Below are positions 1-10,778 of a stretch of DNA of 64,000 bases, piece after piece; the first letter of the stretch is position 1; each line of letters opens with the position of its first letter. A program made the position numbers and the translations under genes. Under the pieces are notes generated by a model that saw nothing but the letters and a program-made list of their open reading frames with translations, was not told the origin of the DNA and made no database searches. The stretch is from Thermoleophilia bacterium (GTDB lineage Bacteria; Actinomycetota; Thermoleophilia; RBG-16-64-13), in contig JAOSKU010000001.1 of the NCBI GenBank assembly GCA_027493445.1, positions 1,515,314 through 1,579,313 on the forward strand, written 5' to 3'.

Positions 1-2161
1 GAGCTCCCTGGCGAAGCCCACCAGCGGGATCATGATCTCCACCCGAGGCGCTTCCCCGAGCTCGGCCGCAATGTGGCAGGCGGCTTCCAGAATGGCCCGC
101 ACCTGCATGGCGTAGATCTCCGGGTACTGGATGCCCAAGCGGCAACCCCGGGTGCCGAGCATGGGGTTCATCTCGTGGAGCGTCTTGACCTTACCGGCGA
201 CCTTTTTCCTTGGCGGCTATCTCGTCGGCGGAGGCCCCCGTCAAACGAAGTCGCTCGAGCTCTACCATGAGGACCGTGTAGTCGGGCAGGAACTCGTGCA
301 GCGGCGGATCGAGCAGGCGGATCGTCACCGGCAGACCGGCCATGGCCCGGAAGATGCCGTCGAAATCTTCACGCTGGAAAGGAAGCAGGTTGGCGAGGTG
401 CCGCTCGCGCTCGTCCCTCGTTTCGGCCATGATCATGGCCTGCACGTGGGGCAAACGCTCCTCCTGCATGAACATGTGCTCCGTGCGGCAGAGTCCGATG
501 CCCTCGGCGCCGAACTCCCGGGCCTTCTGGGCGTCCTCAGGGGTGTCGGCGTTGGTGCGCACGCGCAAGCGGCGGATCTCGTCGGCCCAGGAGAGCACCT
601 GGTCGAAGTTCTCGTTGATCTGTGGAGGAACCAGGGGTACTTGGCCCAGCATGATGCGGCCGGTGGTGCCATCCATGGTGATCCAGTCGCCCTCGCAGAC
701 CACCGTGCCGTCCACATGGAACCGACGGGAGGCCGTGTCGATCTTCATGTCGGCTGCGCCGGCGATGCAGGGCTTGCCCATGCCCCGGGCCACCACGGCC
801 GCGTGCGACGTCATGCCACCGTGGCTGGTGACTACGCCCTGGGCCTGGATAAGCCCGTGGATGTCGTCGGGGTTGGTCTCCCAGCGCACCAGGATGACCT
901 TCTCCCCCTTGGAACCCCTCTCCTCGGCCGTGTCGGCGTCGAACACCACCTGACCCACGGCCGCCCCCGGCGAAGCATTCAGACCGGTGGTGAGCACCTT
1001 GTAGCCCGCCTTGGGGTCGAGCATGGGGTGCATGAGCTGGTCGAGGGCGGCCGGGTCGATGCGGCGGAGCGCCTCTTCTCTGGTGATGAGACCCTCGGCC
1101 ACCATATCTACGGCCGCCTTGAGGGCGGCGGCCGCCGTCCGCTTGCCGCTGCGGGTCTGCAGCATGAAGAGACGGCCGTCCTCGATGGTGAACTCGATAT
1201 CCTGCATGTCCCGGTAGTGGGACTCGAGGGTCTGGCGTATCTGGTAGAGCTGCTCCAGGACTTGGGGCATGACCTCGCGCATCTCCTCGAGGGGCCGGGG
1301 GTGGCGTACGCCGGCCACCACGTCCTCGCCCTGAGCGTTCATAAGGAACTCGCCGTAGAAGCGGTTCTCGCCGGTGGAAGGATCGCGAGTGAAAGCCACC
1401 CCCGTGCCCGAGGTCTCACCCTTGTTGCCGAAGACCATGGACTGCACGTTGACCGCCGTGCCCAGCGAGTCGGGGATGCTGTGGGCCTTGCGATAGACCT
1501 TCGCCCGGTGGTTGTCCCAGCTGCTGAAGACAGCCTGGATAGCCAGGCGAAGCTGCACTCGGGGGTCACTGGGGAAACCCGAGCCGATCTCGTTCTTCAG
1601 AATCTGCTTGAAGCGCTCGGTCAGATCCTTCAGGTCGTCGGCGGACAGATCGTTGTCGGTAGCCGCTCCGACCTCGTGCTTCTTGGCCGTCAGGGCGTCT
1701 TCGAAGAGCTGACCGTCGACGCCCATGACCACGTCGCCGAACATCTGGATGAAGCGACGTAAGGAGTCGTAGGCGAAGCGGGGGTTTCCCGTGGCGGCCG
1801 CCAGGCCCTCCACAGTGACGTCGTTCAGGCCCAGGTTCAGGACCGTGTCCATCATGCCCGGCATGGACACCACCGCGCCGGAGCGCACCGAGACCACCAA
1901 CGTGGCCCTCGGATCGCCGAAGCCCTTTCCGGTGGCCTTTTCGAGGGCCTGCAGGTGCTGCTCGATCTCCCGCTCCAGGCTCTCGGGGAAGCGGCCCGTG
2001 CGGGAGTACTCGATGCAGGCTTCGGTCGTGATGACGAAGCCGGGAGGAACGGGGATGCCGATCGCGGTCATCTCCGCCAGGTTGGCGCCCTTACCCCCCA
2101 GCAGATGCTTGAGGTCGGCGCTCCCCTCGGAAAAGTCATAGGCGTACTTCTTCGAGCTCAT
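1..2161 (-). CDS. ppdK: pyruvate, phosphate dikinase (3' end beyond window, one frameshift)
   Basis: Interconverts pyruvate, ATP and phosphate with PEP, AMP and pyrophosphate; cytoplasmic, glycolytic/gluconeogenic. About 720 of the usual ~880 codons are present and the C-terminus runs off the window. The N-terminal ATP-grasp region opens with [10 protein letters not shown]; the phosphohistidine domain shows [16 protein letters not shown] around residue 450; the PEP-binding barrel follows. ATG 2161 is preceded by AGGAG. The frame closes at 191-193, but the next frame continues with [12 protein letters not shown], a conserved PPDK motif, to the window edge. One surplus base in TTTTT 203-207 explains the break. 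It lies divergent to the radical SAM gene. Identity is certain; whether the frameshift is real is doubtful. Confidence 0.95.
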
Positions 2162-2287
2162 CGAGCGATCTCTCCTTCAGCGGAGGGTCCTGCGGCGGTC
2201 CGGATAGACAGCAAAGCCCCCGGAGGGGCCGCCCTATTGTAACGAACCGCCCTTCGCTTGTGAAGCAGAGGACGTACTGCTGTACAG

Positions 2288-2357
2288 TCATCGAAGACGC
2301 CGCATCGCGCCGCCGAGTGCGGCCTAGGGACCGGGGCTTCGTTTTGAGACGAGCTCT
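2288..2357 (+). repeat. palindromic repeat family, right-half copy (R1)
   Basis: The 320-base gap between ppdK and the radical SAM gene holds a right-half copy of the dispersed repeat: GACGCCGCATCG, then GGGGCTTCGTTTTGAGAC, ending in GAGCTC at 2351-2356. No left half is present. The rest of the gap should hold the two divergent promoters; I see no clear -35/-10 pair. Confidence 0.75.
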
Positions 2358-2482
2358 CATCGTGCCGATTGCTGCGAAAGGGTATTCCGCTTGCCTTACT
2401 TAAGTATTACACTTCAAAGGGTAGAAACTGGGTCACACCTTGTGGGAGCACACGAACTATCACCGATCGGAGAGGAGGAGAA

Positions 2483-3961
2483 ATGTCAGAGCACCGGCTC
2501 GGAGTGCAGGGCTCCCGAGACCACGAACGAGCGACCACCGCCATCGCGGCGGCATTGGCGTTGATGTCACGCTCGCCTGAGCGGACCAGTCGCGCGCTGG
2601 CCACGGCCTTGGGCAAGCTGTCGCGCTCCAAGCAACAGAAGATGGTCGCCGACTGGGTGCACGACTACCTGGAGCCGGGGGGACCCGGCGCCGCCTACGT
2701 CACCCGCCTGCTTCGTCAGCTTCATCCGAATGTCCGCAAGCGCTTCTTAGCGGGTTTCATCGCCAACCTCTTCTTCCGCGATCCCGAGGTCTCGGAGCGC
2801 TTGAAGCGGGAGCACGGCATCAACGCTCCCAACCTACTTGCCATCAGTCCTTCCATGCGCTGCAATCTTCGTTGCACCGGCTGCTACGCCGGGGACTATG
2901 ACCGCCACGACGACCTCCCCACCGAGGTGTTCGACCGTCTGCTCTCCGAGGCCGAGGCCATCGGCACCCGCGTTTTCATTCTCATAGGCGGAGAGCCGTT
3001 CATGTGGCCGCCTCTACTCGACATCGTCGAGGCACACCGCAACAGCTTCTTCCAGATCTATACCAATGGCACCATGATCGACGACGATATGGCGGCGCGC
3101 ATCGTGGAGCTTGGCAACATCGCCCCCGCGGTCAGTATCGAGGGGAGCCGGGAGCGCACCGACGCCCGGCGGGGTCCGGGCGTCTACGACAGGGTGATCT
3201 CTGCCATGGAGAGATTGCGCGACCACGGGGCCATGTTCAGCTTCTCGGCCACCGCCACGCGCGACAACCTGGAAGAGATCATCTCCGACGAGTTCATCGA
3301 CCTCATGATCGAGAAGGGCGCCCTCTACGGCTGGTACTTCGCGTATGTGCCGATCGGCTTGAACCCCGACCTGGAGTACATGCCCACCCCCGAGGAACGG
3401 GATCGGCTACGTCGCGGAGTCAACAGCATCCGCGAGCGGAAGCCTATCCTGGTGGCCGACTTCTGGAACGACGGCTCCGTCACCGGCGGGTGCCTTGCGG
3501 CCGGCCGCAAATACGTGCACATCAACAACCGGGGCGACGTGGAGCCGTGCGTGTTCGCGCATTTCGCCGTGGATAACATCCGGGAGACGTCCCTGGTCGA
3601 CGCCCTAGCGTCAGACTACTTCCGCGACCTGCGCAAGCTGCAGCCGTTCGGGCACAACCTGCTCCGGCCCTGCCCGCTCATCGACCATCCGGGCGTGATC
3701 AAGCGGGTGGTGGAGAAGCACGGCGCGTACCCCACCCACGAAGGAGCAGAGAGCCTCATCTCGACCCTTCAACCGGGTCTGCACAACTACGCCGTGAGCC
3801 TGCGCGACGTCTACCAGCCCGTGTGGGACAAGGAGTACCGCTGGGTGGACGAGTGGCTGTCCAGCGATCCCGAGTGGCAGAAACGACGCTCGAAGGGGCT
3901 CGACGCCGAAGCCGAGCTGGCGCAGCCGGCCAGGCAGTCAGGAGCCGACGAAGCCAGCTGA
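2483..3961 (+). CDS. radical SAM protein with SPASM-like C-terminal cysteines
   Basis: A 492-residue radical SAM enzyme. The 4Fe-4S/SAM motif is RCNLRCTGC (C127, C131, C134), followed by the glycine-rich IGGEP strand. C-terminal cysteines in GGCLAAG, EPCVFAHF and RPCPLID look like auxiliary-cluster (SPASM-type) ligands. The first ~115 residues are helical with no obvious domain. Start ATG 2483 is chosen over the upstream TTG 2369 because GGAGGAG lies just before it. It stands alone and ends next to the convergent glyS, so no substrate can be inferred from context. Family assignment is firm; function is unknown. Confidence 0.85.
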   Translation: MSEHRLGVQGSRDHERATTAIAAALALMSRSPERTSRALATALGKLSRSKQQKMVADWVHDYLEPGGPGAAYVTRLLRQLHPNVRKRFLAGFIANLFFRDPEVSERLKREHGINAPNLLAISPSMRCNLRCTGCYAGDYDRHDDLPTEVFDRLLSEAEAIGTRVFILIGGEPFMWPPLLDIVEAHRNSFFQIYTNGTMIDDDMAARIVELGNIAPAVSIEGSRERTDARRGPGVYDRVISAMERLRDHGAMFSFSATATRDNLEEIISDEFIDLMIEKGALYGWYFAYVPIGLNPDLEYMPTPEERDRLRRGVNSIRERKPILVADFWNDGSVTGGCLAAGRKYVHINNRGDVEPCVFAHFAVDNIRETSLVDALASDYFRDLRKLQPFGHNLLRPCPLIDHPGVIKRVVEKHGAYPTHEGAESLISTLQPGLHNYAVSLRDVYQPVWDKEYRWVDEWLSSDPEWQKRRSKGLDAEAELAQPARQSGADEAS

Positions 3962-3962
3962 A

Positions 3963-6051
3963 TCAGCCCTGGAGCCGCTCCAGACGAGCGATAGCCCGCA
4001 TACCCTCGGCAATCCGCCACAGCAAGCGCAGGCGGTTCAGCCGTACCGCTTCGTCCTGGGCCATGACGAGAACATCGTCGAAGTAGCGGTCGATCGCCGG
4101 CCGCAGGGCGGCGAGTGCCTCCAGGACCTCGTAGTAGTGCTGAGTGACGACCAATCCGGTCACTCGGTCCTCGGCCGCCCTCCAGGCCTGGTAGAGCCCG
4201 TTTTCAGCATCCTCGCTGAAGAGACCCGGATCCACGTCCGGGCCCACCTCCTCCGGCGGCAGCTTCGTGGCCAGGTTCGAGGGGCGGGTGAAGGCGGTCA
4301 CGAGGTCGTCCCAACCGTCCGAGTCCCGGAAGCAGTCGAGAGCCGCCGCTCGCCGGCGCAGGTCTAGAAACACGTCGGACGTGGGCAGCACCGCGTCCAC
4401 CGCGTCGCGAGCGATGCCGTTATCGACCAGGAAGCGGGCCAGCCGGTCCTTGACGAAGTCAACCGCGTCGCCCACCGCCGACTCGCGCCCCACCAGACCA
4501 GGAAAGCGCTCCAGACCGTCGTAGGCCCGCTGGCAGAGGGCCCGCAGGTCGTAGGTGAACCCATGCTGGAAAGCGATAGCCACCATGCCCATGGCCGCCC
4601 GGCGCAAGCCATACGGGTCCTTGGAGCCGGAGGGGGGCTCGCCCGTGGCGAAGGCAGCGACCACGTTGTCCACCTTCTCCGCCGTTGCCAGCAGGGCTCC
4701 GGCCGCGCTGCGCGGCGGCCTCCCCCCCGAGACGTCAGGAAGGTACTGCTCGCGGATGGCGACGGCCACCTCGTCGTGGAAGCCCTCCATACGGGCGTAG
4801 GTCTCGCCCATGACGCCTTCAAGGTCGGCGAACTCCCGCACCATGACCGACACCTGATCGGCCTTGGCCAGGCGGGCAGCCTCGAGAGCCCAGCCCTGGA
4901 CGTCGGCAGGGGCACCCACCGTGCCGGCCAGGTGTGCGGTGAGATGTACCAGCCGGTCGGTCTTGTCCCGCATCGTCCCGATCTTGACGTGAAAGACGAC
5001 CCGATCCAGACCCCGGGCCATCTGCTCGATACCCACGGCCAGGTCCTTCTCGAAGCTGAACTCGGCGTCCTCGATGCGCCCCTCCAGCACCCGCTCGTTA
5101 CCGGCGGTGATCTGCTCGGCATGGGCCGGCTCGCCGTTCATCACGTAGAAGAAGCTGTTGGCCAGATTGCCCTCGGAGTCCACCAAGGGGAAGTAGCGCT
5201 GGTGAGACTGCATGGCCGTGATCAGCACCTCGTCAGGCAGGCGCAGATGCTCTTCGCCGAAGGTGCCGGCCAGCACCGTAGGCCACTCGACCAGGTGGAG
5301 CACCTCGTTCATCTTGCCCATGGGGTCGAGCACCTGGAGGCCGCGCTCGGCGGCCAGGCGGCGCAGCTCCGACCAGACGAGGGCCTCGCGCTCCTGCTGG
5401 TCCACCAGCACCCGCACCTGCCGCATGGTCTCGACGTAGGCCCCCGGTGTAACGATGTCCACCTCATGGCCCAGCCAGCGGTGCCCCCGAGAGCGCCGCC
5501 CCGACTCGACCCCCCGCCACGGAGAAGGACACCACCTCTTCCCCGAAGAGGCCCACTAGCCAGCGTACCGGCCGGCTGAAACGCAGCTCGCGCGCGCCCC
5601 AGCGCATGTTCTTGGGGAAGTACATATCGCGCACGGTCTTGAGGCAGATCTCGGGCAGCAGCTCGGCAGTAGGCCGCCCTTCGCTGCGGGACACGGCGAA
5701 CACGTAGCGCCGCCCGTTCTCCTCGCGCACCTGCAGGTCCTCGGGGGCCACCCCTTTCGCCCGCGCGAAGCCCTCGGCCGCTTTGGTAGGTCGCCCCTGG
5801 GCGTCGAAGGCGCCTTCTACGGCCGGGCCCCGCTGGGCGATCTCGCGGGGTGCCTGCCTCTCGGGTACGCCGCTCACCAACACGGCGATCCGTCGCGGCG
5901 AGACCAGCACCCGGATACCCTGGGGATCGACGTCGATGTCGTCGGCCGCGAACAGGCCGGCCACCCGGCCGGGCAGCAGCTCCAGCACCGACAGACAGGC
6001 CGACGCCGGGATCTCCTCGACCCCGATCTCGAGCAGGAAGTCGCGCGCCAC
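3963..6051 (-). CDS. glyS: glycyl-tRNA synthetase beta subunit (one frameshift)
   Basis: Beta chain of the tetrameric glycyl-tRNA synthetase, providing tRNA binding and the C-terminal anticodon-binding region. It opens with LLEIGVEEIPA, the family start. GTG 6051 directly abuts the glyQ stop, so the two are co-translated. The first frame ends near 5464 and the second begins at GHEVDIVTPGAYVETMRQ. Removing one base from the C run 5510-5515 joins them into about 695 residues, the normal length. As this is an essential gene with no second copy in view, the break is most likely a sequence error. Confidence 0.95.
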
Positions 6052-7023
6052 CTAGGCCACCTCCTCGTCACTCGAAGTCGGGGCTCCACCGGTGGGGCCA
6101 TTCCCGGGGTTTGCACCGAGATCTCCGCCGACTCCCGCGGCCGCGCCCCCGGCGGCCGCCCGGCGCTCGTTCAATTGGGTCACGTAGACCTCGGCCACCC
6201 GGCGGGCGATGTTGCGCACCCTAGCGATGTAGCCGGTGCGCTCGGTGACGCTCAGAGCTCCCCGGGCGTCCAGCTGGTTGAAGGCGTGCGAGCACTTGAG
6301 CACGAAGTCGTAGGCGGGCGCCACCAGGCCGTGCGCCAGGCAACTCTCGCACTCCTGCTCATAGTCGGTGAAGTGCCGCTGCAGCACGGCCACGTCAGCT
6401 ACGTCGAAGTGGTAGCCCGACCACTGGGCTTCGTTCACCTGGTGGACATCACCATAGGTGACACCCGGCACCCACACCAGATCGAAGGCGCTGTCCACCC
6501 CCTGTAGATACATGGCCAGGCGCTCGGTGCCGTAGGTGAGCTCCACGCTGATGGGGTCGAGGTCGAAGCCCCCCACCTGCTGGAAGTAGGTGAACTGCGT
6601 GGCCTCCATGCCGTCGATCCAGACCTCCCAGCCCAGGCCCCAGGCCCCCAAGGTGGGCGACTCCCAGTCGTCCTCTACGAAACGGATATCGTGCTTCTCG
6701 AGCTCGATGCCCAGGTGGGCCAGCGAGGCCAGGTAGAGGTCCTGGATGTCATCGGGGGCCGGTTTCAAGACCACCTGGTACTGATAGTAGTGGCCCAGCC
6801 GGTAGGGGTTCTCTCCGTACCGCCCGTCGGTGGGTCGGATAGAGGGCTCCAGGTAGGCCACGTTCCAGGAGTCGGGGCCCAGAGCGCGCAGGAAGGTGGC
6901 CGGGTTGAACGTGCCTGCCCCCACCTCGGTGTGATACGGGTGCCAGATCACGCAGCCCTGCTGCGCCCAGAACCGCTCCAGCCCCAGGAGCACGTCTTGG
7001 AAGGTGGGTCTCTGCTCGCTCAC
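6052..7023 (-). CDS. glyQ: glycyl-tRNA synthetase alpha subunit
   Basis: Catalytic alpha chain forming glycyl-adenylate and charging tRNA-Gly with GlyS. The diagnostic stretches are [34 protein letters not shown] and [17 protein letters not shown]. The open frame extends upstream to 7194, but GTG 7023, preceded by CCGAGG, matches where the family begins, giving 323 residues. A Gly/Ala-rich tail of ~35 residues extends beyond the usual end. The 160-base gap to the divergent nitroreductase holds TACAAT (about 7078-7083, minus strand) as a possible -10. I saw no T-box leader. Confidence 0.95.
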   Translation of the reverse strand: MSEQRPTFQDVLLGLERFWAQQGCVIWHPYHTEVGAGTFNPATFLRALGPDSWNVAYLEPSIRPTDGRYGENPYRLGHYYQYQVVLKPAPDDIQDLYLASLAHLGIELEKHDIRFVEDDWESPTLGAWGLGWEVWIDGMEATQFTYFQQVGGFDLDPISVELTYGTERLAMYLQGVDSAFDLVWVPGVTYGDVHQVNEAQWSGYHFDVADVAVLQRHFTDYEQECESCLAHGLVAPAYDFVLKCSHAFNQLDARGALSVTERTGYIARVRNIARRVAEVYVTQLNERRAAAGGAAAGVGGDLGANPGNGPTGGAPTSSDEEVA

Positions 7024-7183
7024 GGTGACCTCGGATCGCACGGGCACGCAGTGCCGGGTTTGCCTCGCAGACAGCCGATTGTAACAGACGGGTTGCGGGG
7101 AGGATACGCAGCGAGCCCCACGCGGAAGGCGACGCGGAGCCTCATACACAGGGGAGGCCTCAGGGAAGGATGGTGTTGTTCGC

Positions 7184-7696
7184 ATGGATTTCAAGGACCT
7201 CGTCCGGGCCAGATACAGCGCCCGAGCCTACCTGGACCGTCCGGTCGAGCCCCAGAAGCTCGACCTGGTGCTCGAGGCCGCCCGCCTGGCCCCTACGGCG
7301 GCCAACCGCCAGCCATTCCGCCTAGTGGTGGTCTCCGACCCCCAGATCCGAGCCGACATGAAGGCCGCGTACCACCGGCGCTGGTTTTACACGGCACCCT
7401 TGATCGTGGCCGCCTGCGGAGTGCCCTCCGAGAATTGGGTGCGGTGCGACGGCAAGAACTACAACGACGTCGACGTCGCCATAGTCATGGACTACCTGAC
7501 CCTGCAGGCCGCCGACATCGGGCTGGGGACCTGCTGGATCGCCGACTTCGACCCCGACGCCGTACGCGACATCCTGCACCTGCCGGCGGATCTGGAGCCG
7601 GTGGCCCTCACTCCCTTGGGTTACTCGGCCGACGAACCCAAGGCCAAGCAACGCAAGCCCTTGGATCGGCTGGTGGTGCACAACCGCTTCTCCTGA
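7184..7696 (+). CDS. nitroreductase family protein
   Basis: A 170-residue FMN-dependent oxidoreductase of the compact nitroreductase group. The N-terminal [17 protein letters not shown] and the FMN-contact segment [15 protein letters not shown] are typical, as is [14 protein letters not shown] in the second half. Substrates of this subgroup (nitro compounds, flavins, quinones) cannot be told from sequence. ATG 7184 follows a weak AAGGATGG. It lies just ahead of the Rrf2/cydAB group but has a separate promoter after it, so co-regulation is uncertain. Confidence 0.85.
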   Translation: MDFKDLVRARYSARAYLDRPVEPQKLDLVLEAARLAPTAANRQPFRLVVVSDPQIRADMKAAYHRRWFYTAPLIVAACGVPSENWVRCDGKNYNDVDVAIVMDYLTLQAADIGLGTCWIADFDPDAVRDILHLPADLEPVALTPLGYSADEPKAKQRKPLDRLVVHNRFS

Positions 7697-7734
7697 CAAA
7701 CTGGCTCGCCGGCGCAAAACACGGCGGGCGAGCC

Positions 7735-7779
7735 TTGACACCTTCCCGCGGCGCGCTATATGATACTGATTAACTATCA
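7735..7779 (+). promoter_or_regulatory. sigma-70-type promoter with overlapping palindromic operator
   Basis: TTGACA (7735-7740), 18-base spacer and TATGAT (7759-7764) form a near-consensus promoter for the Rrf2 gene. TGATA...TATCA arms with a 9-base centre (7761-7779) overlap the -10 and the likely start point. That position and symmetry suit autorepression by the Rrf2 protein; this part is inference. Confidence 0.75.
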
Positions 7780-7794
7780 TTTACGCAGAGAGAC

Positions 7795-8250
7795 ATGGAG
7801 ATCACGCGCCGCACAGACTACGCCATCCGCATCCTGCTCGCCCTGGCCGGCCTGCCCCGGGACGAACGTCTCTCGGCCCGCGAGCTCGGCACGCTGCAGG
7901 AGGTGCCCTACGCCTTCGCCCGGGGGATCCTGACCGAGCTGGCGGGAGCCGGCTTCGTCACCAGCCGGCGCGGCGTAGGCGGAGGCGTCTCGCTGGCCCG
8001 CCCGGCCGAAGCCATCACCCTGCTCGAGGTGGTCGAGGCCATGGAAGGTCATATCAGCTTGAACCTCTGCACCCGCGACCCGGACTACTGCGGCCGAGCC
8101 GGGGGCTGCTTCATGCACCAGATCTGGCAGGAGGCCGAGCAGACCTTGCGCGCCTCCCTCGCCTCCTACGACTTCGCATTGCTGGCGGGCGGCCGACGAT
8201 CGCCGCTCCAGGCCGTCGAACCCAAGGAGAATCTCGCGCCCACCATCTGA
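7795..8250 (+). CDS. Rrf2-family Fe-S transcriptional regulator
   Basis: A 151-residue winged-helix regulator of the IscR/NsrR family. The N-terminal MEITRRTDYAIRILLALA and recognition-helix region precede GVGGGVSLARP, the family wing. Three cysteines in LCTRDPDYCGRAGGC (CX6CX5C) fit an iron-sulphur cluster site, so it likely senses iron-sulphur status, NO or oxygen. It has its own promoter carrying an operator-like palindrome and lies 53 bases upstream of cydA, the probable target. The exact signal (IscR-like or NsrR-like) cannot be decided here. Confidence 0.9.
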   Translation: MEITRRTDYAIRILLALAGLPRDERLSARELGTLQEVPYAFARGILTELAGAGFVTSRRGVGGGVSLARPAEAITLLEVVEAMEGHISLNLCTRDPDYCGRAGGCFMHQIWQEAEQTLRASLASYDFALLAGGRRSPLQAVEPKENLAPTI

Positions 8251-8302
8251 CCCAACCGAACGCCCTGACATGTGCCTACTGTCACAAGGAGGTCACCGCC
8301 CA

Positions 8303-9664
8303 ATGGACACCGTACTGTTGTCGCGCATCCAGTTCGCTTTCACCGTCGGCTACCACTTCCTGTTCGTCCCGCTGAGCCTGGGTCTGGCGGTGACCCTGGT
8401 GTGGGCCGAGCGGCGCTACTACCGCAGCGGGTCGGCCGAGGACCGGGCGGCGTCGAGTTTCTGGATCCGCCTCTTCACGACAACCTTCGCCATCGGGGTG
8501 GCAACGGGGATCACCATGGAGTTCGCTTTCGGCACGAACTGGGCGGCCTACTCCCGTTTCGTGGGCGACATCTTCGGTGCTCCCCTGGCCGCCGAGGCCT
8601 TGCTCTCTTTCTTCCTGGAGTCGACTTTCCTGGGCGTGCTCCTCTTCGGGCGCGACCGCGTCTCCCGCCGTTTCTACTACGTCTCGGCCTGGCTGGTGGC
8701 GCTAGGCGCGCACCTTTCCGCCCTGTGGATCATCATCGCCAACTCGTGGCAGCAGACCCCGGCCGGCTACGCGGTGGAGAACGGCCGGGCAGTGCTCACC
8801 GACTTCTTCGCCGCCGCCTTCAACCCTTCCACGGTGCCCCGTTTCCTGCACACCGTCACGGCGACCTGGGTGGCCGGCGCCTTCCTGGCGGCCGGGGTGG
8901 CCGCCTGGTACCTGCTGAGAGGGCGTCACGTGGCTTTCGCCCGCCGAACGCTGCCCACTGCCCTGGTATTCGGACTGGTCGTCTCGCTGGCCATGCCCCT
9001 GGTGGGTCACTTCCACGCCCTGCAAGTGGCCGACACCCAGCCGGCCAAGATGGCGGCCTTCGAGGGGGTGTTCGAAACCCACAGCGGTGTCGGCCTGACC
9101 CTGGTGGGCTGGGTGGACGAGGCCGACCAGAAGACGGTGGCCCTCAAGATGCCCAGCGCGCTGAGTGTGCTCGTGGGCGGCAGCACGGACACCGTGATCC
9201 AAGGACTGAACGACTTCGCGCCCCAGGACCGCCCACCCCTCCAGCTGACCTTCCAGGTGTTCCATCTCATGGTGGCCTTGGGCCTCTACTTCATAGCGCT
9301 CATGGCCCTAGGAGTCGTCCTCTGGCAGCGGGGGCGGCTGGAGAGGAGCCGGCGGTACCTGCGCGTCCTGGTGTACTCGACTCCCCTGCCCGTGCTGGCC
9401 TCGCAAGTGGGTTGGATGGCCGCCGAAGTAGGCCGGCAGCCCTGGATCGTGCAGGGAGAGCTGCGCACCCGCGACGCCGTGTCGGCCGTGGTTCCCGCCG
9501 GACAGGTCGTCATGTCGCTGGCTCTCTTTGCGGCCATCTACGCGTTTCTCTTCGCCGGCTGGTCGCGCATCGTGCTCGACCTGATCCGCAAGGGGCCCGG
9601 CGACGAGGCCCTCTCCCCCGTCCCCGCCCCGGCGGAAGCCGGCGGCCCCACCGTAGCCGGCTGA
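8303..9664 (+). CDS. cydA: cytochrome bd quinol oxidase subunit I
   Basis: Haem-bearing subunit of cytochrome bd oxidase, which reduces oxygen with quinol at the membrane. It opens with [24 protein letters not shown], carrying the conserved N-terminal histidine. [23 protein letters not shown] and the GRQPW motif near residue 380 are diagnostic. At 453 residues the quinol loop is of the short type. ATG 8303 is preceded by AAGGAGGT at 8286-8293; an in-frame upstream ATG at 8270 lacks such a site. cydB follows after 16 bases. Oxygen scavenging or micro-aerobic respiration is the likely role. Confidence 0.95.
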   Translation: MDTVLLSRIQFAFTVGYHFLFVPLSLGLAVTLVWAERRYYRSGSAEDRAASSFWIRLFTTTFAIGVATGITMEFAFGTNWAAYSRFVGDIFGAPLAAEALLSFFLESTFLGVLLFGRDRVSRRFYYVSAWLVALGAHLSALWIIIANSWQQTPAGYAVENGRAVLTDFFAAAFNPSTVPRFLHTVTATWVAGAFLAAGVAAWYLLRGRHVAFARRTLPTALVFGLVVSLAMPLVGHFHALQVADTQPAKMAAFEGVFETHSGVGLTLVGWVDEADQKTVALKMPSALSVLVGGSTDTVIQGLNDFAPQDRPPLQLTFQVFHLMVALGLYFIALMALGVVLWQRGRLERSRRYLRVLVYSTPLPVLASQVGWMAAEVGRQPWIVQGELRTRDAVSAVVPAGQVVMSLALFAAIYAFLFAGWSRIVLDLIRKGPGDEALSPVPAPAEAGGPTVAG

Positions 9665-9680
9665 CACCGGGAGGTTGGTC

Positions 9681-10693
9681 ATGGATCTACAGCTGCTTTG
9701 GTACCTGCTGATCGGCGTGCTGCTGGCAGGCTACGCCGTGCTGGACGGCTTCGACCTGGGCGTCGGAGCCCTGTACCCCTTCCTGGCCCGCAACGAGCAG
9801 GAGCGCCGCTCACTGCGCCGGGCCGTTGGCCCCTTCTGGGACGGCAACGAAGTGTGGTTGCTCACCGCCGGAGGAGCGCTCTTCGCCGCCTTCCCCCGGT
9901 CTACGCCACCGTCTTCAGTGGCTTCTACCTGGCGCTGATCCTGGTGCTGGCCGGATTGATCTTCCGAGCGGTCTCCCTGGAGTTCCGCTCGCACGATCCC
10001 GCTTGGAGCCCTGTGTGGGACGCCGCCTTCGTGGGCGGCAGTGCCTTGCCCGCGCTTCTCTTCGGGGTGGCGGCCGGCAACATCGTACGCGGCGTGCCCC
10101 TGGACGCGGCTGGTGAGTACGCCGGCGACTTCTTCACTCTTCTGAACCCCTTTTCGCTGCTGGTCGGCGTTTTCGGGCTGGCCATGTTCCTGAGCCACGG
10201 GGCTGCCTGGGCGGCTCTGAAGACCGAGGGCCCCTTGCGGGAGCGGGCGGTCGCCTGGCGGTCAACCCTTCACTGGGTCTTCGTGGCCCTGCTCGCCGCC
10301 GTCACTGTGGCCGCGGTCTTCGCGGCCCCCGACCGTTTCTCGGCCAACCTCAGCCGCCCTGCTGGTTGGGTGGCAATCCTCGTGGAAGCGGCCGGGCTGG
10401 TGCTGGCCCGAGCAGCCATGCTGCGCAAGGACGACCTGCTAGCCTTCGCCGGCTCAGCCCTGGGGGTGCTAGGGCTCGTGGGCCTGTGGGCGGTGGGCAA
10501 CTATCCCGATTTGGTGCCCGCGAGCGGGGGCGGCGGTGCGAGCCTGACGGCCCACAACGCGTCGTCGTCGAACCTGACTCTGACGGTGATGCTCATCATA
10601 GCCGCCATCGGTGTCCCAGTAGTGCTGGCCTACACGACCCTGTTATACAAAGCGCTGGGCGGGCGTGTACGCCCCGAAGGCAGCGGCTACTGA
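9681..10693 (+). CDS. cydB: cytochrome bd quinol oxidase subunit II (one frameshift)
   Basis: Polytopic second subunit of cytochrome bd. It begins [26 protein letters not shown], the CydB hallmark, with GGGAGG before ATG 9681. The frame breaks at CCCCC 9893-9897: one missing C turns [18 protein letters not shown] into a premature ending, while the next frame continues correctly to a TGA at 10691-10693. Repaired length is 337 residues, normal for the family. It pairs with cydA immediately upstream. I see no cydCD assembly transporter nearby. Confidence 0.92.
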
Positions 10694-10778
10694 GGCCCGC
10701 CGGCAACTGGGAAGATCGCGCGGCGCCCCTGCCCGCCCGGCAGGCCGGTGCCTGCGTGCACGCCCGGGAGCCCTCTGG

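Noticed and set aside
131..1762. 543-codon open frame opposite ppdK, and similar long frames opposite amt, rodA/pbpA and the second kinase
   Set aside because: High GC content keeps the antisense frame open; the opposite strand carries complete conserved proteins and these frames resemble nothing.
10694..10778. Terminator between convergent cydB and amt
   Set aside because: Only weak, short inverted repeats are present.
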